NCBI RefSeq assembly: GCF_020179755.1
Contig: NZ_JAIUCY010000003.1
Span: 372,001 to 436,000, forward strand
DNA length: 64,000 bases
Direction: 5' to 3'
From: Herbaspirillum sp. alder98
GTDB lineage: Bacteria; Pseudomonadota; Gammaproteobacteria; Burkholderiales; Burkholderiaceae_D
The notes under the pieces were generated by a model, which searched no databases, was not told the DNA's origin, and worked only from the letters and a program-made list of their open reading frames with translations. Positions 1 through 9,713 of this stretch are shown here, piece by piece. Numbering within the stretch: position 1 is the stretch's first letter; each line of letters starts with the position of its first letter. The position numbers and the translations under genes are program-made.

Positions 1-2346
1 GAAGTCTTCGTGCGCCTCTACGAACAAGGCCTGATCTATCGCGGCAAGCGCCTGGTCAACTGGGACCCGGTGCTGGGCACTGCGGTGTCGGACCTGGAAG
101 TGGTGTCGGAAGAAGAAGACGGCTCGATGTGGCACATCCGCTATCCGCTGGCGGACGGCAGCGGTCACATCACGGTCGCCACCACCCGTCCCGAAACCAT
201 GCTGGGCGACGTCGCCGTTGCAGTCGATCCGACCGACGAGCGCTATGCTGCGCTGGTGGGCAAGATGCTGACGCTGCCGCTGGTGGGTCGTGAGATCCCC
301 ATCATCAAGGACGAATACGTCGACAAGGAATTCGGCACCGGCTGCGTGAAGATCACCCCGGCGCATGACTTCAACGACTATCAGGTCGGCGCTCGCCACA
401 ACCTGGAAAAGATCAGCATCCTGACGCTGGACGCCAAGATCAACGAGAACGGCCCCGAGAAGTACCAGGGCCTGGATCGCTTCGAAGCCCGCAAGCAGAT
501 CGTGGCCGACCTCGACGCGCTGGGCCTGCTGGAACTGGTCAAGCCGCACAAGCTGATGGTGCCGCGTGGCGACCGTACCGGCGTGGTGATCGAACCGATG
601 CTGACCGACCAGTGGTTCGTGGCGATGAGCAAGCCGGCCCCGGAAGGCACTTACTTCCCGGGCAAGTCGATTGCCGAGACCGCACTCGAGAAGGTCGCCT
701 CAGGCGAGATCAAGTTCGTGCCCGAGAACTGGAGCAACACCTACAACCAGTGGCTCAACAATATCCAGGACTGGTGTATTTCGCGCCAGCTGTGGTGGGG
801 CCACCAGATCCCGGCCTGGTACGACGAAGACGGCAAGATCTATGTGGCCCGCACCGAAGCCGAAGCGCTGGCGCAGGCCGGCGGCAAGCCGGTCAAGCGC
901 GACGAAGACGTGCTCGACACCTGGTTCTCGTCGGCGCTGGTGCCGTTCTCGACCCTGGGCTGGCCCGAACAGACGCCTGACTACAAGCTGTTCCTGCCGT
1001 CGACGGTGCTGGTGACGGGCTTCGACATCATCTTCTTCTGGGTGGCACGCATGGTCATGATGACCACGCATTTCACCGGCCAGGTGCCGTTCGATACCGT
1101 GTACGTGCACGGCCTGGTGCGCGACGGCAGCGGCCAGAAGATGTCGAAATCGAAGGGCAACACGCTGGACCCGATCGACCTGATCGATGGCATCGGCGTG
1201 GACGAACTGGTGGCCAAGCGCACCGTCGGCCTGATGAATCCGAAGCAGGCCACTGCCATCGAAAAGGCGACCCGCAAGGAATTCGCCGACGGCATCCCGG
1301 CCTTTGGCACCGATGCGCTGCGCTTCACCTTTGCCTCGCTGGCGACGCTGGGTCGCAACATCAACTTCGACCTCAGCCGCTGCGAGGGTTACCGCAACTT
1401 CTGCAACAAGCTGTGGAACGCCACCCGTTTCGTGCTGATGAACACCGAAGGCCAGGACTGCGGCTTCGATGGTCACGTCAAGGGCGTGTGCGACAAGGAG
1501 CAGTTGCAGTTCTCGCAGGCGGATCGCTGGATCGTGTCGCTGCTGCAGCGTACCGAGGCCGAGGTCGAAAAGGGCTTCGCCGACTACCGCTTCGACAACA
1601 TCGCCACCGCCATCTACAAGTTCGTCTGGGACGAGTACTGCGACTGGTACCTGGAAATGGCCAAGGCGCAGATCCAGAACGGCAACGAGGCACAACAGCG
1701 CGCCACCCGCCGTACCCTGCTGCGCGTGCTCGAAACCGTGCTGCGCCTGGCGCACCCGGTGCTGCCGTTCATCACCGAAGCGCTGTGGCAGAGCGTGGCG
1801 CCACTGACCGATCGCAAGCCCGATGCGGCGGGCGACTCGATCATGCGCCAGAAATATCCACAGCCCGACCTGGAAAAGATCGACGCCGAGGCCGAAGCCT
1901 GGATGGCGCAGTTCCGCCTGTTGACCGACGCCTGCCGCAACCTGCGTGGCGAAATGCAACTGGCGCCGTCCTTGCGCGTGCCCCTGATCGTCGAAGCGGC
2001 CGACGCCGCATCGGTGCAGTCGTTCCTGCCCTACCTGCAGGGCCTGGTGCGCCTGTCGGAGACGCAGGTGGTGAGCCAGTTGCCGGAATCGCCGGCGCCG
2101 GTGGCCATCGTCGGCGAGATCAAGCTCATGCTCAAGGTCGAGATCGACGTCGCCGCCGAGCGCGAACGCCTGGGCAAGGAAATCACCCGCCTGAGCGGCG
2201 AGATCGTCAAGGCGCAAGGCAAGCTGTCCAACGAAAGCTTCGTGGCGCGCGCGCCTGAAGCCGTGGTGGCGCAGGAGAAGGAACGCCTGGCCAACTTCGG
2301 CGCGACTGTGGATAAGTTGAAAGAGCAGTTGGCGAAGCTGAAGTAA
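1..2346 (+). CDS. valS: valine--tRNA ligase, 5' end outside window
   Basis: Class I aminoacyl-tRNA synthetase that charges tRNA-Val in the cytoplasm. The frame is open from base 1, so the N-terminus with the HIGH motif lies outside the window. About 781 C-terminal residues are present. The editing (CP1) domain comes first, with '[10 protein letters not shown]' and 'DHDF'-like '[10 protein letters not shown]' segments. The KMSKS loop reads [12 protein letters not shown] (about residue 380 of the visible part). The C-terminal tail is a Lys/Glu-rich coiled coil starting near '[10 protein letters not shown]', typical of ValRS. It is followed by a strong terminator. The identification is secure; only the start is missing. 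Confidence 0.97.
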   Translation, partial: EVFVRLYEQGLIYRGKRLVNWDPVLGTAVSDLEVVSEEEDGSMWHIRYPLADGSGHITVATTRPETMLGDVAVAVDPTDERYAALVGKMLTLPLVGREIPIIKDEYVDKEFGTGCVKITPAHDFNDYQVGARHNLEKISILTLDAKINENGPEKYQGLDRFEARKQIVADLDALGLLELVKPHKLMVPRGDRTGVVIEPMLTDQWFVAMSKPAPEGTYFPGKSIAETALEKVASGEIKFVPENWSNTYNQWLNNIQDWCISRQLWWGHQIPAWYDEDGKIYVARTEAEALAQAGGKPVKRDEDVLDTWFSSALVPFSTLGWPEQTPDYKLFLPSTVLVTGFDIIFFWVARMVMMTTHFTGQVPFDTVYVHGLVRDGSGQKMSKSKGNTLDPIDLIDGIGVDELVAKRTVGLMNPKQATAIEKATRKEFADGIPAFGTDALRFTFASLATLGRNINFDLSRCEGYRNFCNKLWNATRFVLMNTEGQDCGFDGHVKGVCDKEQLQFSQADRWIVSLLQRTEAEVEKGFADYRFDNIATAIYKFVWDEYCDWYLEMAKAQIQNGNEAQQRATRRTLLRVLETVLRLAHPVLPFITEALWQSVAPLTDRKPDAAGDSIMRQKYPQPDLEKIDAEAEAWMAQFRLLTDACRNLRGEMQLAPSLRVPLIVEAADAASVQSFLPYLQGLVRLSETQVVSQLPESPAPVAIVGEIKLMLKVEIDVAAERERLGKEITRLSGEIVKAQGKLSNESFVARAPEAVVAQEKERLANFGATVDKLKEQLAKLK

Positions 2347-2370
2347 CTTTTCGCTTCGTCGCCGATGAAA

Positions 2371-2402
2371 GCCGTCGTCCTGTGCAGGACGGCGGCTTTT
2401 TT
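2371..2402 (+). terminator. rho-independent terminator of valS
   Basis: A 10-bp GC-rich stem (2371-2380 with 2387-2396, one G-T pair) with a 6-nt loop is followed by six T. It lies 25 bp after the valS stop. Confidence 0.9.
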
Positions 2403-2511
2403 CTTGCCCAAGGAACGGGGCTTGCCCAAAGCCCTGGCGTTGTCTACACTGATCTCAAAAAATTAGAACAATCGTGCTTTTATTAAATAACGATATTCAT
2501 TGGAGACAACC

Positions 2512-2964
2512 ATGACCAAGCGCACCCCCATCCATTGCCTCGTCCTGCTCACCGGCCTGCTGGCCGCCACCTGCGCCCTGGCCGACGGCTCGCCGGTAGG
2601 CCTGTGGAAGAACATCGACGACGCCACCGGCAAACCCAAGGCGCTGGTGCGCATCACCGAGAGCAACGGTGAACTGTCTGGCAAGATCGAGAAGCTGTTC
2701 CGCGCCCCCGACCAGGACCAGAACCCGCTGTGCGAGAAGTGCGAAGGCGACCTGAAGGGGCAGCCGATCATCGGCCTGACGGTGCTGTCGGGCCTGAAGA
2801 AGGATGGCGACGAGTACAGCGGCGGGCAAATCCTCGACCCCGCCAATGGCAAGATCTACAAGAGCAAGCTGACGGTGCTGGACGACGGCAAGAGACTGAA
2901 TGTGCGCGGTTACGTCGGTATGCCGATGCTGGGTCGTACCCAGACCTGGGTGCGCGAAGAGTAG
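2512..2964 (+). CDS. DUF2147 family exported protein
   Basis: A 150-residue protein with an N-terminal signal peptide (MTKR... hydrophobic core, cleavage probably after 'CALA'). The mature part starts 'DGSPVGLWKNIDDATGKP' and carries a CEKC pair and a 'GQPIIGL' segment, as in DUF2147 proteins. Their function is not established. The ATG at 2512 is chosen because GGAGA lies 5 bp upstream; a TTG at 2500 in the same frame would precede that site. A weak promoter may lie at 2440-2469 (TTGTCT, 18-bp spacer, TAGAAC). It is a single-gene unit between the valS terminator and an ABC-type binding protein. Confidence 0.85.
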   Translation: MTKRTPIHCLVLLTGLLAATCALADGSPVGLWKNIDDATGKPKALVRITESNGELSGKIEKLFRAPDQDQNPLCEKCEGDLKGQPIIGLTVLSGLKKDGDEYSGGQILDPANGKIYKSKLTVLDDGKRLNVRGYVGMPMLGRTQTWVREE

Positions 2965-3060
2965 GACCTGGTTTGCCGAACGGCAAGCGTTGCTCCCCCC
3001 GATATAACTTGCTAGTCTGCGTGACAGGGGAATGCAGGCTACGCCCGATCGGGGGATCAA

Positions 3061-4209
3061 ATGTTGCCATTGTTTCGTTCGGCCATGCTGCGGCTGCCGA
3101 CATGCTTCTTGGCGTGCCTGCTGGCATGCCTTCACCTCAATCCACTTCAAGCGCAGGAAAACAGGGAAGTCACCATCGCCTTCGTGGGCCCGATGGATGA
3201 CCCCGATGCCGCCAGCGGCGCGCAAGCGGCCCAGATGGCAATCGATGAGATCAACGCCGCCCGGCCACGTGGCGCGCTCGCATTGCGACTCAACGTGCAG
3301 AACGACAAGGCCGATGTGCGCCTGGCGCAATACTTTGCCCGCTACCTGAGCAAGACCGATGCCGTAGCCGTCATCGGCCACTGGACCAGCACCGCCAGCA
3401 TCGCTGCGGCGCCGATCTACACCGAAGCGGGCATCGCACAATTGGCGCCGATCTCGTGGAGCAGCCTGTTCTCGATGCTGCCCGGTCAGAATCACTTCCA
3501 GGGCGTGGGCAGCGATGACAGCGCCATGCGCCATACGCTGCAATACCTGATGCCACGGCTGTCGCTCAAGAAAATCATGGTGATTGATGACAGCGCCGTG
3601 CTGGGCGTGGCCATGGCGGACTCGTTCGAGAAATACGCGCGGGCCGCCGGCATCGATGTGCTGCGCCAATCGGTCAGCACCCAGACGTCCGACTTCAATC
3701 CGCCGTTGCTGCTGGCCAGGCAGGAACGTCCCGAACTGATCCTGTTTACCGGCCGCGGCACCCAGAGCGCGGTGATCGCGCGCAACCTGAAGCGCCTCGG
3801 CATCACGGCCAAATTGCTGCTGACCGGGCCGGTGGTCTCATCCCAGTTCCTGGAAAGGACCAGCCACACGGATGAAGACATCTATGCCATCGTGCCCGGC
3901 CTGCCCAAGGAAAACAGTGGAAGAATGGAGGTGTTTCGGAAGCGCTATACGGCATTGTTCCATCGCGAACCGGCGCCGTTTGCGATGTTCGCCTATGACT
4001 GCGTGTACGTGATGGCGGCTGCCATCCGCCTCGCAGGCGTGCCGGAGCGGCAGCGCATCATCGGCGCGTTGCGGGAGGTCAGCCACAATGGCCTGATGCA
4101 GCCCATGGCCTTCAACCCTGATGGCACCCTCAAGAATCCGGTATTTACCCTGTATCAGACCGAACAGGGTCGCTGGGTGGTGCGCAAGCTGGTCAAGGCC
4201 GGCAACTGA
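3061..4209 (+). CDS. LivJ-type periplasmic binding protein, orphan
   Basis: A 382-residue protein with a long signal peptide (about 31 residues, ending near 'PLQAQ'). It has a two-lobed type I periplasmic-binding fold (Peripla_BP_6) of the branched-chain amino acid/amide class: 'VTIAFVGPMDDPDAASG', 'AVIGHWTSTASIAAAPIY' and 'FAYDCVYVMAAAIRLAG' are characteristic. The ATG at 3061 is preceded by GGGGGATC. No permease or ATPase gene is adjacent, so the ligand and the transporter it serves cannot be named. It might act as a sensor component instead. It runs convergently into the next gene with an 11-bp gap. Confidence 0.85.
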   Translation: MLPLFRSAMLRLPTCFLACLLACLHLNPLQAQENREVTIAFVGPMDDPDAASGAQAAQMAIDEINAARPRGALALRLNVQNDKADVRLAQYFARYLSKTDAVAVIGHWTSTASIAAAPIYTEAGIAQLAPISWSSLFSMLPGQNHFQGVGSDDSAMRHTLQYLMPRLSLKKIMVIDDSAVLGVAMADSFEKYARAAGIDVLRQSVSTQTSDFNPPLLLARQERPELILFTGRGTQSAVIARNLKRLGITAKLLLTGPVVSSQFLERTSHTDEDIYAIVPGLPKENSGRMEVFRKRYTALFHREPAPFAMFAYDCVYVMAAAIRLAGVPERQRIIGALREVSHNGLMQPMAFNPDGTLKNPVFTLYQTEQGRWVVRKLVKAGN

Positions 4210-4220
4210 CTCGCCGAAGG

Positions 4221-4688
4221 CTATTGCGCGGTCGCCGCCGGCGGCTTGCGCTGCGCCACCAGGCGGTCGAGCACGCGCGCGAATGCGCGGCCGTCGGCGG
4301 CACTGAAGGCGGCCGGACCGCCGGTTTCGACGCCGCTGCTGCGCAGCTCTTCCATGAAATTGCGCATGCCCAGGTGTTGGCCGATATTTTCGCGGGTGTA
4401 CATCTCGCCGCGCGGGTTGAGCGCGCTGCCGCCCTTCTCGACTACGGCCGCAGCCAGCGGGATATCAGCTGTGATGACCAGGTCGCCGGCGTCTGTCAGG
4501 CGCACGATTTCATTGTCGGCCACGTCGAAACCGGCCGGCACCACGATCGACTTGATATACCGCGAAGGGGGTGTGCGCAGACTGCGATTGGCCACCAGCG
4601 TCACCACGATGCCGGTGCGGTCGGCGACCCGGAACAGCATGTCCTTGATGACGCCGGGACAGGCATCGGCGTCGACCCAGATGTTCAT
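4221..4688 (-). CDS. yaiI: YaiI/YqxD family protein (UPF0178)
   Basis: A 155-residue protein beginning [11 protein letters not shown], the hallmark Asp-rich start of the UPF0178/DUF188 family. A PIN-like fold with conserved Asp residues has been suggested for the family, but no activity is established. The conserved '[11 protein letters not shown]' and 'SGVETGGP' segments are present. The family is about 150 residues long, so it looks complete. It lies 9 bp after the hydratase-like gene and probably shares its transcript. Confidence 0.9.
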   Translation of the reverse strand: MNIWVDADACPGVIKDMLFRVADRTGIVVTLVANRSLRTPPSRYIKSIVVPAGFDVADNEIVRLTDAGDLVITADIPLAAAVVEKGGSALNPRGEMYTRENIGQHLGMRNFMEELRSSGVETGGPAAFSAADGRAFARVLDRLVAQRKPPAATAQ

Positions 4689-4697
4689 TGGAATGAC

Positions 4698-5540
4698 TTA
4701 GACAAAAGAAACCGTCAGCCCCGGCAAGGTCACGCTCGAAAAGGCCGAGACCCAGGTCTGGCCCGGCTCGATCGGCAGGGCATCGGTCCAGGTGCCGGTG
4801 GTGATGATTTCACCCGCCTGCAGGCGACGGAAGCGCGATTGCTTCTGCAGCAGCTGGTGCAGGTGCCACAGCGCATGCAAGGGGCTGTCCATCTCGTCGT
4901 TGCAGAAACCGGCGGCCCGCAACACGCTGGACGACTTGGTATTGCACGACAGCGACACGGTGGCGCTGGCCAGAATCTGCGGCAGGTGATGGCGGGTGGC
5001 CGATGACAGCACATGCGGCTCGCCGATGATCAGCGTGCCGTGCAAGCCGAAGGCGGCAATCGAATCGGCGACTGTGAATTCCCACTTCTCGAACGGGCAC
5101 ACCACGATCTCGAAGCCGTGCGCCATCCACTCCAGGCAATCCGCCAGTTCATCCAGCGAAGCGTTGGGCGCCGGGGTCTTGCCCAGCTTGAAGACGATCT
5201 CGGGTTCGATGCGCGGCTGCACGGCGCCGGCCAGCGATTGCAGGCCATGATTGTCGTCGGCAAAGCGCACGGTGGTATCGAAGACCGGCGACCAGATCGG
5301 CGTGCGTGCATCATCGGTGACGCCGTAGCGCGACCAGGACTTGTGCACCGAAAAACCGATCTTGCGACCGATCGGCTGCTCACCTTGCGCCACCCGGATG
5401 TTGCGAATGCTGTGGGCGATGTCGTAGGCGTCGTCGATCGACAACGTCTCGGTCTTGGAAATCAGAGGGATGAGCCGGGAATTGGCCCGCGCATCGAGCA
5501 GTTGATGGGCGTAACGGCTTGCTTGGCTCGACATTAGCAT
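4698..5540 (-). CDS. 2-keto-4-pentenoate hydratase/FAH-family enzyme
   Basis: A 280-residue protein of the fumarylacetoacetate hydrolase superfamily, closest in layout to MhpD/DmpE/DmpH (2-oxopent-4-enoate hydratase or 4-oxalocrotonate decarboxylase). The metal-binding acidic motif is visible as 'RIEPEIVFKLG' (about residues 108-118). The conserved glycine-rich end 'GEIITTGTWTDALPIEPGQ' is near residue 245. No other meta-cleavage pathway gene is nearby, so the substrate is unknown. ATG codons lie at 5540 and 5534; neither has a strong ribosome-binding site. The 160 bp downstream, before the ruvB stop at 5701, holds no gene. Confidence 0.8.
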   Translation of the reverse strand: MLMSSQASRYAHQLLDARANSRLIPLISKTETLSIDDAYDIAHSIRNIRVAQGEQPIGRKIGFSVHKSWSRYGVTDDARTPIWSPVFDTTVRFADDNHGLQSLAGAVQPRIEPEIVFKLGKTPAPNASLDELADCLEWMAHGFEIVVCPFEKWEFTVADSIAAFGLHGTLIIGEPHVLSSATRHHLPQILASATVSLSCNTKSSSVLRAAGFCNDEMDSPLHALWHLHQLLQKQSRFRRLQAGEIITTGTWTDALPIEPGQTWVSAFSSVTLPGLTVSFV

Positions 5541-5700
5541 GACAGGCTCACATCGAAAGATAGTGAATAGCTATCCATTGTCGATGACGATTAGTTTTTG
5601 CACAAGTAAAAACTCGCTTTTATGCGACGCTGTGCTCAACCGTCATCGAATTCCATTATCGAAGCATCAAGTTTCCTGAATGACAAGACACCGATACGGT

Positions 5701-6759
5701 TCAGGCGCCGCCCCATAGCTCGGCGTTGGCGCCGGTGCGCGGCGCGGTCACGCCAAAGTGCTGGTACGCCGCCGGCGTGGCGATACGGCCGCGCGGCGTG
5801 CGTTGCAGGTAGCCCTGCTGGATCAGGTAGGGCTCGAGCACGTCTTCGATGGTGTCGCGTTCTTCGCCGATGGCGGCGGCCAGGTTGTCCAACCCGACCG
5901 GGCCGCCACCGAACTTGAACAACACGGCTTCGAGCAGCTTGCGGTCCATCAGGTCGAACCCGACCGGGTCGACATCGAGCATCACCAGCGCGGCATCGGC
6001 CATCTCGCGGGTGATGCGACCGCTGCCCTTGACCTCGGCATAGTCGCGTACCCGGCGCAGCAGCCGATTGGCGATGCGCGGCGTACCACGACTGCGACGG
6101 GCGATCTCCAGCGCGCCCTCTTCCACGATGGGCGCATTGAGCAGGCCGGCGCTGCGGGTCACGATGCGCGCCAGCTCGGGCGGGGTGTAGAACTCCAGCC
6201 GGGCGACGATGCCGAAACGGTCGCGCAAGGGGTTCGTCAGCATGCCGGCGCGGGTGGTGGCGCCGACCAGCGTGAAGGGCTGCAGGTCGAGCCGCACCGA
6301 GCGTGCCGCAGGTCCTTCGCCGATCATGATATCGATTTGATAATCCTCCAGCGCCGGATAGAGGATCTCCTCGACCACCGGCGACAGGCGATGGATTTCG
6401 TCGATGAACAGCACGTCATGCGCTTCGAGGTTGGTCAGCAGCGCCGCCAGGTCGCCGGCTCTTTCGAGGACCGGGCCGGACGTCTGGCGCAGGTTGACGC
6501 CCATCTCGCGCGCAATGATGTGCGCCATGGTGGTCTTGCCCAGTCCGGGTGGTCCGAACAGCAGCGTATGGTCGAGCGCCTCACCGCGACCACGGGCGGC
6601 AGAGATGAAGATCTCGAGCTGGTTGCGGATCTTTTCCTGGCCGACGTATTCGTCGAGCTGTTTGGGGCGCAACGCGCGCTCGATGGCCTCTTCGTTGGGC
6701 GAGGCCGGGGTAGCGGCGATGATGCGCTGTTCGGAGAAATCGTCGGTCTGGATGCTCAT
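5701..6759 (-). CDS. ruvB: Holliday junction helicase motor subunit RuvB
   Basis: A 352-residue AAA+ ATPase that drives branch migration of Holliday junctions as hexameric rings on RuvA. Walker A is GPPGLGKT (residues 69-76). Walker B is '[10 protein letters not shown]' (about 116-125). Sensor and arginine-finger regions ([17 protein letters not shown]) follow, then the C-terminal winged helix. Length is normal. It lies 30 bp after ruvA and is probably cotranscribed with it under the LexA box at 7422-7441. Confidence 0.98.
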   Translation of the reverse strand: MSIQTDDFSEQRIIAATPASPNEEAIERALRPKQLDEYVGQEKIRNQLEIFISAARGRGEALDHTLLFGPPGLGKTTMAHIIAREMGVNLRQTSGPVLERAGDLAALLTNLEAHDVLFIDEIHRLSPVVEEILYPALEDYQIDIMIGEGPAARSVRLDLQPFTLVGATTRAGMLTNPLRDRFGIVARLEFYTPPELARIVTRSAGLLNAPIVEEGALEIARRSRGTPRIANRLLRRVRDYAEVKGSGRITREMADAALVMLDVDPVGFDLMDRKLLEAVLFKFGGGPVGLDNLAAAIGEERDTIEDVLEPYLIQQGYLQRTPRGRIATPAAYQHFGVTAPRTGANAELWGGA

Positions 6760-6789
6760 GCCTGGCTCCTGTTTGCCTGCTCTGTGCCG

Positions 6790-7368
6790 TTACGCTTTGG
6801 ACAAGGCCTTGAGCGCATGCTTGATGCCGTCGGATACACCGGCTTCCTTGGGCACCTGCTTCATGGCCAGGGTCGCCTCCTTGTCGGAGTAACCCAGCGC
6901 CAGCAGGGCGTTGAGGATGTCGGAACTGGCGTCGCCATGGAGCGCGCCACCGGCCACACCGAGATCGGCGCCCAGCTTGCCCTTGAGTTCGAGCAGCAGG
7001 CGTTCGGCGGTTTTCTTGCCGATGCCCGGCACGCGCGTGAGGCGGCCAGCTTCCTGCAGCGTCACGGCCTGGGCCAGGTCGGCCACCGACATGCCCGACA
7101 GGATCGCCAGCGCGGTGCGCGCGCCGACGCCCGAAATCTTGATCAGCTCCTTGAACGTATTGCGTTCTTCGGCGGTCCCAAACCCGAACAGCACGTGCGC
7201 GTCTTCGCGAATGGCCAGGTGGGTCAGCAGCACCACCTTCTCACCCAGCGCGGGCAGGTTGTAGAAGGTGCTCATGGGGACGGCGATTTCGTAGCCGACG
7301 CCGTTGCAATCGACCAGCAGATTCGGGGGATTTTTTTCGAACAGGGTTCCGGAGAGGCGACCGATCAT
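6790..7368 (-). CDS. ruvA: Holliday junction DNA-binding subunit RuvA
   Basis: A 192-residue protein that forms the tetrameric scaffold gripping the Holliday junction. It has an N-terminal OB fold beginning MIGRLSGTL, central helix-hairpin-helix motifs ('[13 protein letters not shown]' and '[16 protein letters not shown]') and the C-terminal domain III that contacts RuvB. The same frame stays open upstream to 7800, but the family start is the ATG at 7368. That ATG has only a weak ribosome-binding site. It is first in the ruvAB unit. Confidence 0.97.
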   Translation of the reverse strand: MIGRLSGTLFEKNPPNLLVDCNGVGYEIAVPMSTFYNLPALGEKVVLLTHLAIREDAHVLFGFGTAEERNTFKELIKISGVGARTALAILSGMSVADLAQAVTLQEAGRLTRVPGIGKKTAERLLLELKGKLGADLGVAGGALHGDASSDILNALLALGYSDKEATLAMKQVPKEAGVSDGIKHALKALSKA

Positions 7369-7421
7369 GGCGTAATTGTTGTGCTCGTGGCGGGTTCGAC
7401 GATAATCACCGAATGATACCG

Positions 7422-7441
7422 TACTGTTCGGATAAACAGTA
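7422..7441. promoter_or_regulatory. LexA-binding SOS box upstream of ruvAB
   Basis: A 20-bp palindrome with CTGT at 7424-7427, an 8-bp spacer and ACAG at 7436-7439, flanked by TA on each side. This is the proteobacterial LexA consensus CTGT-N8-ACAG. It lies 54 bp upstream of the ruvA start and 34 bp upstream of the divergent DUF808 gene, so it could control either. ruvAB is a classic SOS operon, which supports the assignment. An overlapping hairpin (7429-7434 with 7440-7445) also exists. Confidence 0.8.
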
Positions 7442-7474
7442 TCCGGCCCAACCATTACAGAACAAAGGACCACC

Positions 7475-8407
7475 ATGGCTGGCAGCAGCTTGTTTGCACT
7501 GATCGACGATATCGCGTCGATCCTCGATGATGTTTCGGCGATGACCAAGGTCGCCGCCAAGAAGACCGCCGGCGTGCTCGGTGACGATCTGGCGCTCAAC
7601 GCCCAGCAGGTGGCCGGGGTCAAGGCCGATCGCGAATTGCCGGTGGTGTGGGCAGTGGCGCTGGGCTCGCTCAAGAACAAGGCGATCCTGGTGCCGGCGG
7701 CGCTGGCCATCAGCGCCTTCATCCCGTGGGCGGTGACGCCGCTGCTGATGCTGGGCGGCGCCTTCCTGTGCTTCGAGGGCGCCGAGAAACTGGCCCACAA
7801 ATACCTGCATCCGGGTGACGAACATCACGATGCTGCCGCCGTGGCCGACGATGTCGATCCGGTCGCGCTTGAAAAAGAAAAGATCCGTGGCGCCGTGCGC
7901 ACCGACTTCATCCTGTCGGCCGAGATCATCGCCATCACGCTGGGCACCGTGGCCGGAGCCTCGCTGCAGCAGCAGATCACGGTGCTGGTGGGCATTGCGC
8001 TGATCATGACGGTTGGGGTATATGGCCTGGTGGCCGGCATCGTCAAGCTTGATGACGGCGGCCTGTACCTGCTGCGCACGGCCGGCAGCAGCGGCTTCGG
8101 CCAATTGAAGGCACGACTCGGGCGCGCCATCCTGGCGGCCGCGCCGGCGATGATGCGCAGCCTGTCGGTGATCGGCACGGTGGCCATGTTCATGGTGGGC
8201 GGCGGCATCCTCACGCATGGCCTGCCGTTTGCCCATCATGGCATCGAGAGCGCCACTGCCGTGGTGGCGGCCGTGCCCCTGCTGGGGACGGTGCTGGCGG
8301 CCATTACGCCGGCCGTGCTCAATGCGCTGTTCGGCGTCGTCGCCGGTGGCGTGGTGGTGCTGGCGGTCGAAGCGGTCAAGCGCCTGCTCGGCGCCTTTAA
8401 GCGTTAG
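7475..8407 (+). CDS. DUF808 (YedI) family inner membrane protein
   Basis: A 310-residue multi-spanning membrane protein. The N-terminus '[19 protein letters not shown]' and the following '[19 protein letters not shown]' match the DUF808/YedI family, whose function is unknown. Hydrophobic helices lie at about residues 70-100, 145-185, 220-250 and 265-305. The start is supported by AAAGGA 8 bp upstream. It is transcribed divergently from ruvA and its stop overlaps the ruvC stop by a few bases. It therefore sits between ruvC and ruvAB in the opposite orientation. Confidence 0.88.
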   Translation: MAGSSLFALIDDIASILDDVSAMTKVAAKKTAGVLGDDLALNAQQVAGVKADRELPVVWAVALGSLKNKAILVPAALAISAFIPWAVTPLLMLGGAFLCFEGAEKLAHKYLHPGDEHHDAAAVADDVDPVALEKEKIRGAVRTDFILSAEIIAITLGTVAGASLQQQITVLVGIALIMTVGVYGLVAGIVKLDDGGLYLLRTAGSSGFGQLKARLGRAILAAAPAMMRSLSVIGTVAMFMVGGGILTHGLPFAHHGIESATAVVAAVPLLGTVLAAITPAVLNALFGVVAGGVVVLAVEAVKRLLGAFKR

Positions 8408-8946
8408 CCTACCAGGCGTCCGCCCTTCAGGCGCAATCCCTTACGCGCCAATCCGGGCGCCAGCGCGCCCAGCGCCGCCAGGGTGTCGCCGCCATGGGCA
8501 TGACAGATCGCCACCCCGAGTGCATCGGCGGCGTCGGTGCCGGGCAAACCTGGCAGGTGCAGCAGGCGCGCCACCATTTCCTGCACCTGCGCCTTCTGCG
8601 CCTTGCCATGTCCGGCCACGGCCTGCTTGACCTGCAGCGCGGTATATTCGGCCACGGCCAGATCGGCATTGACTAGCGCGCAGATGGCCGCACCGCGTGC
8701 CTGCCCCAGCAGCAGGGTCGAGTGCGGGTTGACGTTGACGAACACCTTTTCGATGGCGGCGCAGTCGGGCGCGTAGGTGCGCACCACTTCCGACACGCTG
8801 GAGAGAATCACCTTCAGGCGCGACGGCAGGTCGCCGTCGGGCGTCTTGATGGTGCCCGATGCAATATAGGCAAGCTGGTTGCCCTGCTTGTCGATGACGC
8901 CAAAGCCGGTGGTGCGCAAGCCGGGATCGATACCGATGATCTTCAA
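8404..8946 (-). CDS. ruvC: Holliday junction endonuclease RuvC
   Basis: A 180-residue resolvase that cuts Holliday junctions as a dimer with RuvAB. All four catalytic acidic residues are present at the classic positions: D7 (in IGIDPG), E66, D138 and D141. The start is a TTG at 8946, chosen because it gives the family N-terminus M-K-I-I-G-I-D-P-G and has AAGGCGG upstream. The TTG overlaps the stop of the preceding glutathione transferase gene (TTGA), so translation is probably coupled. It is separated from ruvAB by the opposite-strand DUF808 gene. Confidence 0.96.
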   Translation of the reverse strand: MKIIGIDPGLRTTGFGVIDKQGNQLAYIASGTIKTPDGDLPSRLKVILSSVSEVVRTYAPDCAAIEKVFVNVNPHSTLLLGQARGAAICALVNADLAVAEYTALQVKQAVAGHGKAQKAQVQEMVARLLHLPGLPGTDAADALGVAICHAHGGDTLAALGALAPGLARKGLRLKGGRLVG

Positions 8947-9593
8947 GGGTTGGCCGCCTTCATCGACTGCGCCTGTTGCACCCATTGCTGCACCGACGGC
9001 CGCAGCCATTGCCGCTGTGCGTACTGGCGCAGGTCGTCCGGCACGGCGTCGCCGGGCATGGCCAGGCGGTTGATCATCAGCGCCAGGTCGACGTCGGCGA
9101 TGCTCCACTGGTCGAACAGCGATTCACGCCCGTCCAGCGCGGCACGGGCCACTGCCACCAGCTTGTCGGCAGCAGCCCGCGCCGCCGGCGACAGCGGCGC
9201 ATAGCCGTCTCCGTAGAACACCACTTCAGTCGGCCGTTCCTGGCGCACCGGCATCAGGTCGCTGCGCAGCCAGGCCTGCATCTCGCGCGCCTTGGCGCGT
9301 TGCCGGGCATCGGCCGGATAGACGGCGGGATAGTCCGGCGCGGCAAAGCGCTGCTCGAGGTATTCGGAGATGGCGGTCGATTCGGACAAATGAAAATCCC
9401 CCTCGGACAAGGCCGGTACCCGGCGCGTCAGCGACACGCTGGCATAACTGCTGTCCTGGTTCTGGCGGGTCGACAGATCGATCGTCAGGAGTTCGAACGG
9501 CAACTTCTTTTCGGTCAACGTGACGAACGCCGACATGGCGTAGGGACTGATGAACTGGGCGTCGACGTAGAGCTTGAGTTGGGGGGTGGTCAA
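8943..9593 (-). CDS. glutathione S-transferase, YfcF-like
   Basis: A 216-residue protein with an N-terminal thioredoxin-like GST domain ('[30 protein letters not shown]', then '[22 protein letters not shown]', the cis-Pro and Glu-Ser glutathione site). An all-helical C-terminal domain follows. The SPYAMS segment resembles E. coli YfcF. The likely start is a TTG at 9593 with GGGAGA 5 bp upstream; the frame is open to 9641. It forms a two-gene unit with ruvC. The substrate is unknown. Confidence 0.85.
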   Translation of the reverse strand: MTTPQLKLYVDAQFISPYAMSAFVTLTEKKLPFELLTIDLSTRQNQDSSYASVSLTRRVPALSEGDFHLSESTAISEYLEQRFAAPDYPAVYPADARQRAKAREMQAWLRSDLMPVRQERPTEVVFYGDGYAPLSPAARAAADKLVAVARAALDGRESLFDQWSIADVDLALMINRLAMPGDAVPDDLRQYAQRQWLRPSVQQWVQQAQSMKAANP

Positions 9594-9663
9594 GTGGGTC
9601 TCCCTGATGATCTTGTCTTGGGCGCCTGGTCGATGGCGCACTGGTTGTCCGCTACATTAAAGC

Positions 9664-9688
9664 AAAACGCCCGGCAGCGCCGGGCGTT
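9664..9688 (-). terminator. rho-independent terminator of purH
   Basis: A perfect 10-bp inverted repeat (9666-9675 with 9679-9688) with a 3-nt loop. Read on the minus strand it is followed by TTTTGCTTT. It lies just after the purH stop and separates purH from the gst-ruvC unit. Confidence 0.85.
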
Positions 9689-9713
9689 GATCATGCAGTT
9701 GACGCCACGGCCA

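Noticed and set aside
700-2217. A 505-codon open frame antisense to valS
   Set aside because: Shadow of valS; no recognisable domain.
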